Assembly (NCBI GenBank): GCA_964540005.1
Contig: CAZILN010000020.1
Coordinates: forward strand, 1 to 17,143
Reading direction: 5' to 3'
From: CAZILN01 sp964540005
GTDB lineage: Bacteria; Bacteroidota; Bacteroidia; Bacteroidales; SM23-62
Length of the DNA: 17,143 nt
The stretch's first letter is position 1. Each line of letters opens with the position of its first letter. Position numbers and translations under genes: made by a program. The notes below the pieces were generated by a model that did no database searches, was not told where the DNA came from, and worked only from the letters and a program-made list of their open reading frames with translations. Shown here one piece after another: positions 7,468 to 14,056 of this stretch.

Positions 7468-8952
7468 TCAATAATCCGGATTAGAAATTCCATTGATAAT
7501 CATATCCAGGTCTATTTTCTCTCCCCGGCTGAAAAATTGTCTCGTATCCAATGCGGTCAGCCTTGCGTCAAACAAAAGATAACCATCAGTACCTACCTCA
7601 ATAACTCTTCCTAATGCCAGGGTATCAGTAAAAGTAATTGTACCAAAGAGGGCATAGTATGAACTGGTCGCCTGGTCGAAACCTGCATTTCCTGCATACA
7701 TTGAAAACAAGTCTTTTCCCTGCTCCCGTCCGTATTGAAAATCCTGACTGACGGTCATTGTGTTTTCGCTGATATTATAGACAACAAGACGGCTATATCC
7801 TTTCCCTCCATCTGTCAGCCCGTCTTCATCATTTAAGCGCTCATAGCCGTCGTATCCATTATCAAACATCAATATACGGTTCCCGGAGAGGGGAACAGGC
7901 GAGTGCTGGCCCAAGGGTAACTCACAACCCTCAATTGCCTGTAAGGCCAGATCCTTCAATTTCGGATAACTATACCAGGACAGAGAGGTGTCATTCAATA
8001 TCCACCGGATGTTTCCTGAGTTATAGTCAATTTTAAATACCCCGAGGGATTGCCTGGCTGACACAACCAGTGAATGGTCTTCCTGCTGGTAATAAACTGA
8101 ATTTATATGCAGCCAGTCTTTTCCTTCAACGACCAGCTGCTGGTTAACAGGAAGGTAGGATTTGACGATTTCATACAGGTTCCATTCCTTGATTTTGTTT
8201 CCTTTCTCGTCGCATTCAAGGATGAAATCTTTGTCTGAGGGGAAAAAAAGATGGTCACTATAACGATAAACTTCGTGATGTAGCATAAAATATCCATCAG
8301 GCAAGGTAAATGTCTCTACATTGCCTGTCCAGTCAAATTTATGCATCACGTTATAACCTAAATCACCGCAATAAAAATCGCGTGTATTCTTTACCACTGT
8401 CGGCCTGATTAATGATTGGTCCGGGTATTTCAGATACCACCTCACATCGCCGTACTCATCGAAAACGAATGGTATATCGTAAAGCCCCATCCTGTACTCT
8501 ATAAAAGTAAGCCGGCCATTCAATGCGGAGGAATCATAATGGATAACTTCGATTTCAGGAATGTCCACCATAATTGAATCCGTTTGATATTCCAATTCCA
8601 CCCTGGCAATTTCCTTATTATCCCTGTCAAAAGCACAAACAAATATTATATTGTTATAAGCAGGATAGAGACCAATCAGCGGTATTTCGTGGCTTTTTGA
8701 TACGTTTCTATCTTTATAGCTCAGATTGTTACCGAATTTCCCTTTTATGATAATTTCCAGCGAATGTTCTGCTAATGCGGTAGTATTAATGATCGCCGTT
8801 AAGGGTGAATTATTATTCCCGTGCGGTTCAACAGTTGCAATAAATTCTATATCAGTTATATCAGTTACCGGTATATTCTCATCCTCTTCTTTCTGGCATG
8901 CCAGACATAATATGATAACCAGGAAATATATAACCCGGTTTATCAACAGCAT
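7468..8952 (-). CDS. Aryl-sulfate sulfotransferase (ASST), lipoprotein
   Basis: I choose the ATG at 8952 because it gives a 494-residue protein opening with an ideal lipoprotein signal, MLLINRVIYFLVIILCLACQ, with the lipid-bearing Cys19. A GTG at 8982 would add ten polar residues. An N-terminal Ig-like domain (about 35-130) precedes the ASST propeller. The catalytic set is present: His226 in LHHEV, His282 in DWLHINS, Arg300 in VSARQS and His350 in GQHSPVP. The 18-residue distance from the second His to the Arg equals that between His356 and Arg374 of E. coli AssT. The protein should move sulfate from an aryl sulfate to a phenolic acceptor, outside the cytoplasm. Lipid anchoring places it in the periplasm or on the outer surface. 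It sits 91 bp above the sorting-domain ASST and 521 bp below the FISUMP gene. No thiol-oxidase partner (DsbA/DsbB-like, as in enteric ASST loci) is seen. Confidence 0.88.
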   Translation of the reverse strand: MLLINRVIYFLVIILCLACQKEEDENIPVTDITDIEFIATVEPHGNNNSPLTAIINTTALAEHSLEIIIKGKFGNNLSYKDRNVSKSHEIPLIGLYPAYNNIIFVCAFDRDNKEIARVELEYQTDSIMVDIPEIEVIHYDSSALNGRLTFIEYRMGLYDIPFVFDEYGDVRWYLKYPDQSLIRPTVVKNTRDFYCGDLGYNVMHKFDWTGNVETFTLPDGYFMLHHEVYRYSDHLFFPSDKDFILECDEKGNKIKEWNLYEIVKSYLPVNQQLVVEGKDWLHINSVYYQQEDHSLVVSARQSLGVFKIDYNSGNIRWILNDTSLSWYSYPKLKDLALQAIEGCELPLGQHSPVPLSGNRILMFDNGYDGYERLNDEDGLTDGGKGYSRLVVYNISENTMTVSQDFQYGREQGKDLFSMYAGNAGFDQATSSYYALFGTITFTDTLALGRVIEVGTDGYLLFDARLTALDTRQFFSRGEKIDLDMIINGISNPDY

Positions 8953-9473
8953 ACTCCAATTTGAATTGTACCAGTGTGCCACTAATAATTTGATTGCTGC
9001 TCCGAAATAAGAATCCTGGTTTTTTATCCATTAATTATGCCAGTTATATCAAGCTGCTGAATTTCAGCATTTTGATATTAGAGCTAATTAAAAATGCTAA
9101 GGCTAAATTGTCCGATTATCTAAAAAACTGTACAAAAACGTACACAAATCTTAATGTATATGAAGAGCTAAGCATATGAAGTCTTCTACAGATTATTATA
9201 CGCAAGACATCTGTCATTCAGTATATGTTAGCTGAAAGTTGAATCATCAACGAATACATCAATCCTTCGATAGCTTACTGCAGGGTCTATTTGTAAATAA
9301 TGCTACATTACAATAAATTTCTCCTGTTTGTTGTATCATTCGTAAGATCTTCATTAAAATAAACCTCTCTGAGTGCATGTAATTCCAATACGCTGAGCGG
9401 GTAATCTTACAACCTTGTCAAGCAGTGTCCTGGTCTTCATGGGTTTAGCCGGAAATCATTTATCTATATGCAG
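8953..9473. other. Non-coding gap with gene relics between FISUMP and ASST genes
   Basis: This 521 bp stretch has no intact gene. It holds the permease relic at 9308-9406 and an adjoining 28-codon chimeric frame (minus, 9354-9440). It also has a short inverted repeat, GCTGA-ATT-TCAGC (9056-9068), in what should be the 5' region of the ASST operon. The rest is AT-rich and featureless to me. Confidence 0.5.
9308..9406 (-). pseudogene. Relic of an FtsX/MacB-type permease gene
   Basis: Positions 9315-9388 align without gaps to 1041-1114 of the intact permease gene, with 66 of 74 bases identical. In the permease frame the relic encodes LELHALREVYFNEDLTNDTT, against LKLHALREVYFNQDLTNDTT in the intact protein (residues 261-280). 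Most differences are conservative at the protein level. The frame is closed by TAA on both sides (9407-9409 upstream, 9308-9310 downstream), so only about 32 codons survive. The residues just before the conserved block differ from the intact gene, so this is probably what remains of a second, related permease gene rather than a copy of the first. Confidence 0.75.
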
Positions 9474-10160
9474 CTACTGATCCATTAAACAGCGTACATA
9501 TAAACCATTGGATTTTTCACCGACATATCTGTATATATTATTTTCATTATAATGAATATACCTGTAGAAAGCAATTGTTAGCGAACTATCCCCTAAACTC
9601 CACCAGTTACTCTCTGTGGAACTCCACCAGTAACTGCGAGCTCTCAGTAAATTAAATGTACCATTATAACTTCGATAGCCACCGGGAAGGGCTGTAAAAC
9701 CGCTTTCATTGGTTGCTCCCGTATTGGGACTTCTCCAATGGGAAGTACCGGCTTCCTTCAATGCACCGCCTGCACTTCCGGATTCTCTGATATATTTTAA
9801 AAGTTCATTCCATTCCTCATCGGTTGGAACATGCCAGCCTTCCGGGCATAATTTGTTTGTATTAACTGCGTACCAATTATACAAAATACCATAGGTCTCA
9901 TTGTTTGCCGAATCGTTATTGTACCAGCAACAGGCCGGTGTGGAAAGAGCTGCCCAGTCATCATAATTTGTAACCACCGGTATGGTTGTGCCATCGTTGT
10001 ATCTGGTGGTCTTCAGATCCTCCGCCATCCAAATTTGTGTTCCGATCTTAATGGTTTTATATTTATTGCCGTCAATATCCTTTACAGTGTTTATCTGGCA
10101 TCCGGTCAATCCTATCAACAGCAGGATAACAGGGAATTTATTCGATCTAACTGGATTCAT
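9474..10160 (-). CDS. FISUMP-domain lipoprotein
   Basis: The 228-residue product carries a lipoprotein signal (VILLLIGLTGC, lipid Cys21), followed by one complete Fibrobacter succinogenes major paralogous domain. Hallmarks include DIDGNKYKTIKIGTQIWMAE at about 28-47, the CPEGWHVPTDEEW block near 107-119, FTALPGGYR near 157-165, the WWSSTE motif near 178-183 and the terminal VRCLMD. FISUMP domains are common in secreted and surface proteins of Fibrobacteres and Bacteroidota, often in large paralogous sets, and have no assigned biochemical activity. The gene starts 28 bp after the FG-GAP protein gene and is almost certainly in the same transcript. The acceptor position after Cys21 is Gln, which favours outer-membrane sorting. 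Confidence 0.87.
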   Translation of the reverse strand: MNPVRSNKFPVILLLIGLTGCQINTVKDIDGNKYKTIKIGTQIWMAEDLKTTRYNDGTTIPVVTNYDDWAALSTPACCWYNNDSANNETYGILYNWYAVNTNKLCPEGWHVPTDEEWNELLKYIRESGSAGGALKEAGTSHWRSPNTGATNESGFTALPGGYRSYNGTFNLLRARSYWWSSTESNWWSLGDSSLTIAFYRYIHYNENNIYRYVGEKSNGLYVRCLMDQ

Positions 10161-10188
10161 TTTTTCCGGTTATTGAAATAAACTTCTA

Positions 10189-11571
10189 TTAAAGACCTGA
10201 CAACAAGCTGCCGTCATTAATCCATAAAGTCACCCTGCTCATCCGGTCGAAAGGAGGATACGGATACATCCCTCCGGTAACAAAATCTGTCAGGCCGTCA
10301 TTATTAAAATCGCCCGGCTCGAGAATAATCAGGTGCGTGGGTGTATTGGTAATGTTACGTTTCACGAATTGCATGCCGCCTGTATTCTCCATCCAGATAA
10401 AACTCTGAGACTCCGGATTTTCCCAAAGGTTAAAAGCGCTGACAGCAAAAAGATCAATATCACCATCCTTATCAATATCGGCAGGACGTAAACTGTATGC
10501 GCCGACCAGAGTGCAGATTCTATGGTATTCAAAATCCAGATTCCCTTTATTCTCAAACCATTGCAAGCCATGCCAAGGTCTTCCCTTAGGTGGAATATAA
10601 TCAAAAGCATCACCATTGGCATACAGTATATCCAGTTTCCCATCCTGGTTAATATCATACATATAAATTCCACTTGAACCAAAGTCCTCATTGTCTGACC
10701 CCCATAACAACTTTACCTGAAATTCTCCCTGTCCGTCATTCAGATAACAGTAAATTTCCTCCCATTCCTGACTTACAAGTGATATTATATCCAGGTCGTT
10801 ATCATAATCAATATCGACAATTTCAACGTTAATCGGACCTGAAAGATTCTGGAGCATATGTGTTTTAAAATACCAGTTGCCGAGATTTTCAATCCATCTG
10901 GTTTCACCATCATCGTATCCGAACTGGGCGACAGCCAGATCCATATCCCCATCTCCATCAAGATCACCTGCCCTTACATCAGAAACACGTGCGATTTTTT
11001 CCGCAATAACATGTTTTGTAAAATTGAATTCTCCATCATTTTCAAGAATCACAACCGACCCGATTTTATCATTGCATGGGTACAGTAATCCAAGAACAGC
11101 AACCATGATATCTTTATCCCCATCCGAATCAAAATCAATAACCTGTGCATGAGCAGGAGCTATTATGTCTTTTACCAGAATCTTCTCAGTATAAACTCCT
11201 TCGGGAAATTGTTGTATCCAGGAAACAAAATTATCATTCGCGTCACATACGATCACATCCAGAAGATCATCATCATTCATATCCTCAACTACTACATGTG
11301 AAATCATCGGTGCTTCAGTAAATGTCTTTCCGACCGGCATAGCTATAAGAAAATCAATCTTATCTCCGGTTAATTCCGACGGTTGTTCTTTTGTTTGCGT
11401 ATCCGAAACACCAGTTCTGATTATTTTCCTTTGAACTACTTCCTTCATACTCATGCCACTTTTCCCGGCCTGGTAATTCAGGAATATAAATGGCACACCA
11501 ACTATCAGCATTAAAACAGCAATCAGGATGATAAGGTTCCTGATACCGTTATTCAAATTTTTCCCGTGCAC
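10189..11571 (-). CDS. Membrane-anchored FG-GAP/VCBS repeat protein, seven calcium-loop repeats
   Basis: The start is a GTG at 11571; the overlapping upstream ATG is out of frame and stops at once. The 460-residue product has one N-terminal membrane helix (about 11-31, NLIILIAVLMLIVGVPF), then a linker and seven FG-GAP-like repeats. Each carries a calcium-binding loop of the DxDxDGxxD type: DMNDDDLLD, DFDSDGDKD, DLDGDGDMD, DIDYDNDLD, DINQDGKLD, DIDKDGDID and DFNNDGLTD. Seven repeats predict a closed seven-bladed propeller, the fold of integrin alpha subunits. Such proteins typically act in adhesion or as scaffolds on the outside of the cell; no catalytic residues are evident. The gene leads the minus-strand run, directly ahead of the FISUMP lipoprotein. 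It lacks a C-terminal sorting domain, so the N-terminal helix is the probable anchor. Confidence 0.85.
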   Translation of the reverse strand: MHGKNLNNGIRNLIILIAVLMLIVGVPFIFLNYQAGKSGMSMKEVVQRKIIRTGVSDTQTKEQPSELTGDKIDFLIAMPVGKTFTEAPMISHVVVEDMNDDDLLDVIVCDANDNFVSWIQQFPEGVYTEKILVKDIIAPAHAQVIDFDSDGDKDIMVAVLGLLYPCNDKIGSVVILENDGEFNFTKHVIAEKIARVSDVRAGDLDGDGDMDLAVAQFGYDDGETRWIENLGNWYFKTHMLQNLSGPINVEIVDIDYDNDLDIISLVSQEWEEIYCYLNDGQGEFQVKLLWGSDNEDFGSSGIYMYDINQDGKLDILYANGDAFDYIPPKGRPWHGLQWFENKGNLDFEYHRICTLVGAYSLRPADIDKDGDIDLFAVSAFNLWENPESQSFIWMENTGGMQFVKRNITNTPTHLIILEPGDFNNDGLTDFVTGGMYPYPPFDRMSRVTLWINDGSLLSGL

Positions 11572-12168
11572 ATCAGCTTTTGTTATATGTGATAATTATT
11601 ATTTTCAGGCAAAATGGTAAATTTAACATTTCATCTGAGTTATTAAAAACTATTTTCTATTATTAAGCAATACGGCGTTAAATTGCGGGCCGTTTTGTAT
11701 CTGACCAGATCTCGCACATATCATGAAGAAAGTCCCTGGCAGATTATTTAACCTTACGGTCATTCCTTTTTCCTGGAGGAATTTGATATAGATGTTAAAT
11801 TAAGTCCGGCTAATGATGAAGTCGCTGTTTTTAAAACAAGTGATCCTTCGGTTAAACCGGTAATAACAAAAGAGCTGATTTTGACTGCCAGGCATCCGGG
11901 CATATTGAACTTAATTATTTCAAAGTCATACCGACAATCTGGAAACTTCGCAAAGAGATTGACCTTCGTATTGAACCTCATGTATTTGAAACCGGGAAGG
12001 ATAAAAGTGGAATGTTAAAAGAAATTCTTAAAACTGGTATTATTATATAGTACTCTATTTGGAGTGTAAAGTGATTTTACATTGAACATTTTCCTAATCT
12101 GGTTATACTTTTTCTGTCCAACTAATTCAGGGGTAATACATTAACCCGGTCATCAACTCATATAAAAT
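11572..12168. other. Intergenic region with a decayed nucleotidyltransferase gene
   Basis: No intact gene lies between the FG-GAP gene start and the MNT gene end. The first ~75 bp must contain the FG-GAP promoter, but no clean TAnnTTTG box was found. From about 11647 to 12050 the plus strand carries the broken MNT gene described separately. The remainder to 12168 shows nothing I can name. Confidence 0.5.
11647..12050 (+). pseudogene. Decayed MNT-type nucleotidyltransferase gene, multiply frameshifted
   Basis: Three plus-strand pieces in different frames line up in the order of a minimal nucleotidyltransferase. Piece one (11647-11748) reads SIIKQYGVKLRAVL...SRTYHEESPW, matching the usual helix, strand and glycine-serine region. 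Piece two, from about 11780, contains EFDIDVKLSPANDEV, fitting the catalytic DxD strand. Piece three (11919-12050) reads WKLRKEIDLRIEPHVFET and ends KEILKTGIII. Piece three closely matches RRRKIDLRIEPHPFD and AEILSTGIEV in the intact MNT protein at 12169-12513. Between ESPW and DID about 13 extra codons occur where the family normally has one or two. There is a stop in piece one and at least one further frame change, so the gene cannot make a functional enzyme. It lies on the strand opposite to the intact paralogue. Confidence 0.65.
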
Positions 12169-12513
12169 TTAAGCAACATTCAATACCTCAATACCAGTGC
12201 TGAGTATCTCAGCTGCCATTGGATCATTCTCGGTGAAGTCACTTGCATCAAATGGATGAGGTTCAATTCTAAGATCTATTTTCCTGCGTCTTCTGAAAAG
12301 TTCCATCTGGACTTCGAAAAAATCATCCATCTTACCTAGAACAACAGCAATATCAATATCACTGTCTTCTTTTTGGGTTCCCCTAGCATGTGAGCCAAAA
12401 ATATATGCCCTTCTGACATCCAATTCAAGTGGCAGGCTCTTAAGATACTTTCTTGCAGTATTTATAGCTGACTCAGTAACCATTCTCGTAATTCTTCTAT
12501 TTTCGAACTCCAT
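12169..12513 (-). CDS. MNT-domain nucleotidyltransferase (antitoxin-type partner of HEPN protein)
   Basis: The 114-residue product is a minimal nucleotidyltransferase. The active-site signature GSHARGTQKEDSDID (residues 40-54) fits GS-x10-DxD, with Asp52 and Asp54 as metal ligands and a third acidic residue, Asp80, in KIDLRIEPH. All three are present, so activity is likely. The gene overlaps the 3' end of the upstream HEPN gene by 52 bp, indicating translational coupling; an internal ATG at 12483 would reduce the overlap to 22 bp. In HEPN-MNT modules the MNT partner typically neutralises the HEPN protein by binding it or by transferring AMP to it. The architecture is also like the HI0073 (nucleotidyltransferase)/HI0074 (HEPN) pair of Haemophilus influenzae. 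A decayed relative lies just beyond it at 11647-12050. Confidence 0.85.
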   Translation of the reverse strand: MEFENRRITRMVTESAINTARKYLKSLPLELDVRRAYIFGSHARGTQKEDSDIDIAVVLGKMDDFFEVQMELFRRRRKIDLRIEPHPFDASDFTENDPMAAEILSTGIEVLNVA

Positions 12514-12863
12514 TCAAATGCAAACTCCTTTGTGCAAAGTTGATAAAAATCTTGTTTATAACTATCGTATCTGACATTCAGATTAAAGGTCGTAAGCCTA
12601 TCAAGCCATTCTTCTTTTACTGGATCTAATTCTAATCCAAGTCCTGATGTTAATCTTAGAAGATCATGACCATGAACAGCATGTTTTTTATGCTCCTTCA
12701 CATAAACTGCCTTCAGTAATTTCTCAATTACCTGATGTCCCAGAAACATTGCCCAATTATAATCACCAGAATTCAGAAGATTACTCATCGTTTGGAAATC
12801 CTTATTCGATGAATCTTTCCAGTATTTAATAACTTTATCAATATTTAGATTCCCCTCTGACAC
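12462..12863 (-). CDS. HEPN-domain protein, toxin-type partner of the MNT protein
   Basis: The 133-residue, mostly helical product belongs to the HEPN superfamily (PF05168-like group). Typical features are the opening VIKYWKDSSNKDFQTMSNLL, the central GHQVIEKLLKAVYV, the HAVHGHDLLRL block near 62-72 and NVRYDSYKQDFY near 95-106. None of its arginines is followed by a His four to six residues later, so the RNase motif R-x4-6-H of HEPN toxins is absent. This is usual in the HI0074-like branch, where the protein may act as a substrate-binding or regulatory partner. The start is a GTG at 12863. Six bases upstream lies a TATATTTG -7 box, so the transcript may begin at or close to the start codon (leaderless). 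The MNT gene overlaps its end by 52 bp. Confidence 0.82.
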   Translation of the reverse strand: MSEGNLNIDKVIKYWKDSSNKDFQTMSNLLNSGDYNWAMFLGHQVIEKLLKAVYVKEHKKHAVHGHDLLRLTSGLGLELDPVKEEWLDRLTTFNLNVRYDSYKQDFYQLCTKEFAFEWSSKIEELREWLLSQL

Positions 12864-13050
12864 AATAACAAATATACGACATTAATAATTCAATTGCCGA
12901 TAGTGCCAAAGACGGTGCTCGCACCAATGATTTTTTTGCCGATTATAACTTAATTTTACTCAAAGCATTGAGTGTATTTCCGATGATACTGTCCTTTCAG
13001 AACAGAGCTTACTGCATGAATTCTCACCTTTCAATCTCAGTAGGCAGTAA
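12864..13050. other. Spacer with a partial copy of the dispersed hairpin repeat
   Basis: Apart from the HEPN promoter, the spacer contains a third, partial copy of the dispersed repeat at about 12914-12950. It shows GGTGC-TC-GCACC and then a T tract followed by CCGATTATAACT, which matches CCGATTCTAACT at 13479-13490. No gene is visible here. Confidence 0.5.
12869..12876 (-). promoter_or_regulatory. Bacteroidota -7 promoter box for the HEPN-MNT pair
   Basis: TATATTTG on the minus strand matches TAnnTTTG exactly and ends only five bases before the GTG start of the HEPN gene. A TTG occurs upstream but only 14 nt away rather than about 19. If the box is used, the mRNA is nearly or fully leaderless. 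Confidence 0.4.
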
Positions 13051-13341
13051 TCGCATCAATCGTTATCAGGACAGTTCCCTGACCTGGAAAAAGAATGGTT
13101 CAATATTGTTCACAGAGATTTCAAAACCGTTGTAGTGACCCCTCCCTTTTCAGATAATGAATATGATCAATTCCATAGGATGAATTTCGATTACTTCAAA
13201 GGCAATATGATGACAGATAAGGAGAATGAGGTATACATTGTTGTTGATGGCAAAAAGATGAGTATGATGGATCTGGAAAGAGTAATTGCTCCCTGCCAGG
13301 GATTTCAAATAGAAATCAGGATAAGCAACGGATCAACATAA
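13051..13341 (+). pseudogene. Relic or fusion frame sharing the N-terminal segment of the TPR protein
   Basis: An open frame of 96 codons runs from just after a TAA at 13048-13050 to the stop at 13339-13341, with an ATG only at 13135. Its start, QSLSGQFPDLEKEW, matches QSLSGQLPELEKEL of the DUF4145-TolB-TPR protein at 14591. Over 39 bases (13057-13095 against 14636-14674), 33 are identical. Upstream, TCTCAG...GTAATC.CA (13035 on) also resembles the 5' leader of that gene (around 14558-14581), while the ATG and first ~15 codons are missing. This is what a deletion across the start would leave. The remainder, including EVYIVVDGKKMSMMDLERV, is of unknown family. If translated from 13135 it gives a 68-residue protein. 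Confidence 0.5.
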
Positions 13342-13374
13342 GAAGTGTCAAATTCTCAAAACCGTCAACCCTCT

Positions 13375-13490
13375 CGTCAACCCCTTAAAAAAAATCCCCG
13401 CAGATCATTGACCTTACGGGGATTCGTCACGATTTGGCGTGGTGCCACTCGCACCACTTGTTTCTTTTAGGATTTTTTCCGATTCTAACT
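13375..13490 (-). repeat. Dispersed hairpin repeat, copy A
   Basis: Positions 13377-13460 match 16871-16954 without gaps at 71 of 84 bases. The core is a perfect stem AATCCCCG/CGGGGATT (13393-13400 and 13417-13424) around a 16-nt loop. On the minus strand it is followed by eight T residues, like an intrinsic terminator. A second inverted repeat, GTGGTGC-CACTC-GCACCAC (13439-13457), follows. No minus-strand gene ends here, so copy A cannot be explained as an ordinary terminator. The plus strand just before it has a tandem CGTCAACCC (13363 and 13375). Confidence 0.75.
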
Positions 13491-13550
13491 CATAGTGTTA
13501 AAATTAACGCCTCTGATGCTGATCTTTTGCTGGCAGTTATACCTGCAGAG

Positions 13551-13622
13551 TCAAACAAGGAAAAATAAGACAAACAGAATCATCAACACTAGTATCAATG
13601 AGGCTTTATCTTTCATGTTCAT
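13551..13622 (-). CDS. Candidate small hydrophobic peptide (23 residues)
   Basis: A minus-strand frame from the ATG at 13622 to TGA encodes a peptide starting MNMKDKASL, then an uninterrupted hydrophobic segment ILVLMILFVLFFLV. This is the form of single-helix membrane microproteins and type I toxin peptides: charged N-terminus, one helix, no tail. The upstream AAGAATTT is not a clear ribosome binding site and no promoter is evident. So short a frame can arise by chance; I list it because it lies in an otherwise empty spacer beside toxin-antitoxin genes. Confidence 0.2.
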   Translation of the reverse strand: MNMKDKASLILVLMILFVLFFLV

Positions 13623-13678
13623 AAATTCTTAATTCCACCTGAAAATGACATTCCATCCAGATATATTCAATTTTCCAT

Positions 13679-13686
13679 TATCTTTG
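13679..13686 (+). promoter_or_regulatory. Candidate -7 box for the mntA-hepT pair
   Basis: TATCTTTG matches TAnnTTTG and lies 64 nt upstream of the MNT start codon. No TTG is seen at the expected -33 position. Confidence 0.3.
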
Positions 13687-13750
13687 TTAAGGTATATCAC
13701 TGAGGACAAAATTAACTATATCAAAGACTTATATCTCAAACGACTTATCT

Positions 13751-14056
13751 ATGCATTCCCTGATTAATGAAAATATAGAACAAATCCGGCAATTATGCAT
13801 TGAGCATAATGTAAAAGGACTTTTTGCATTTGGATCTATTGTCCAGGGAACATTTTCTAAGGAAAGTGATATAGATTTACTTGTTTCATTTACTCCTATG
13901 GATTATGGTGACTATGCCGATAATTATTTCATTTTAGCTGATAAATTCGAAGCACTGTTTCAAAGACCGGTTGACCTCATAACAGAAAAATCTCTTTCAA
14001 ATCCATACTTTATTGAATCAGTAAACAAGACCAAAACCAGGCTGTATGGACATTGA
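13751..14056 (+). CDS. mntA: MntA-type nucleotidyltransferase antitoxin
   Basis: The 101-residue protein is a minimal nucleotidyltransferase. Its signature GSIVQGTFSKESDID (residues 28-42) fits GS-x10-DxD, with Asp40, Asp42 and a third Asp75 in PVDLITEK. In characterised HepT-MntA modules this enzyme adds AMP units to the tyrosine of the toxin's R-x4-H-x-Y motif, blocking its RNase activity. The 3' end overlaps the hepT gene by 11 bp, typical of a coupled two-gene operon. Antitoxin-first order is the reverse of the 12169-12863 pair. All catalytic residues are intact. Confidence 0.88.
   Translation: MHSLINENIEQIRQLCIEHNVKGLFAFGSIVQGTFSKESDIDLLVSFTPMDYGDYADNYFILADKFEALFQRPVDLITEKSLSNPYFIESVNKTKTRLYGH

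Larger units (their letters stand above)
13491..13750. other. Spacer upstream of the MntA-HepT pair
   Basis: This stretch contains the candidate 23-residue membrane peptide on the minus strand (13551-13622) and the -7 box at 13679-13686. Otherwise I see no gene or repeat in it. Confidence 0.45.

Noticed and set aside
8953..8982. GTG at 8982 as the start of the lipoprotein ASST
   Set aside because: It would place ten polar and aromatic residues before a perfect lipoprotein signal that begins at the ATG at 8952.
8994..9179. 61-codon plus-strand frame in the ASST upstream gap
   Set aside because: It is AT-rich, has no ribosome binding site and no recognisable motif, and overlaps a region expected to be an untranslated leader.
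11760..11981. 73-codon minus-strand frame beside the MNT gene
   Set aside because: The plus strand of the same stretch carries recognisable MNT fragments, so this frame is their antisense shadow.
13393..13424. Copy A hairpin as an ordinary transcription terminator
   Set aside because: Its T tract serves only minus-strand transcription, and no convincing minus-strand gene ends before it; the second copy and shared flanks point to a repeat element.
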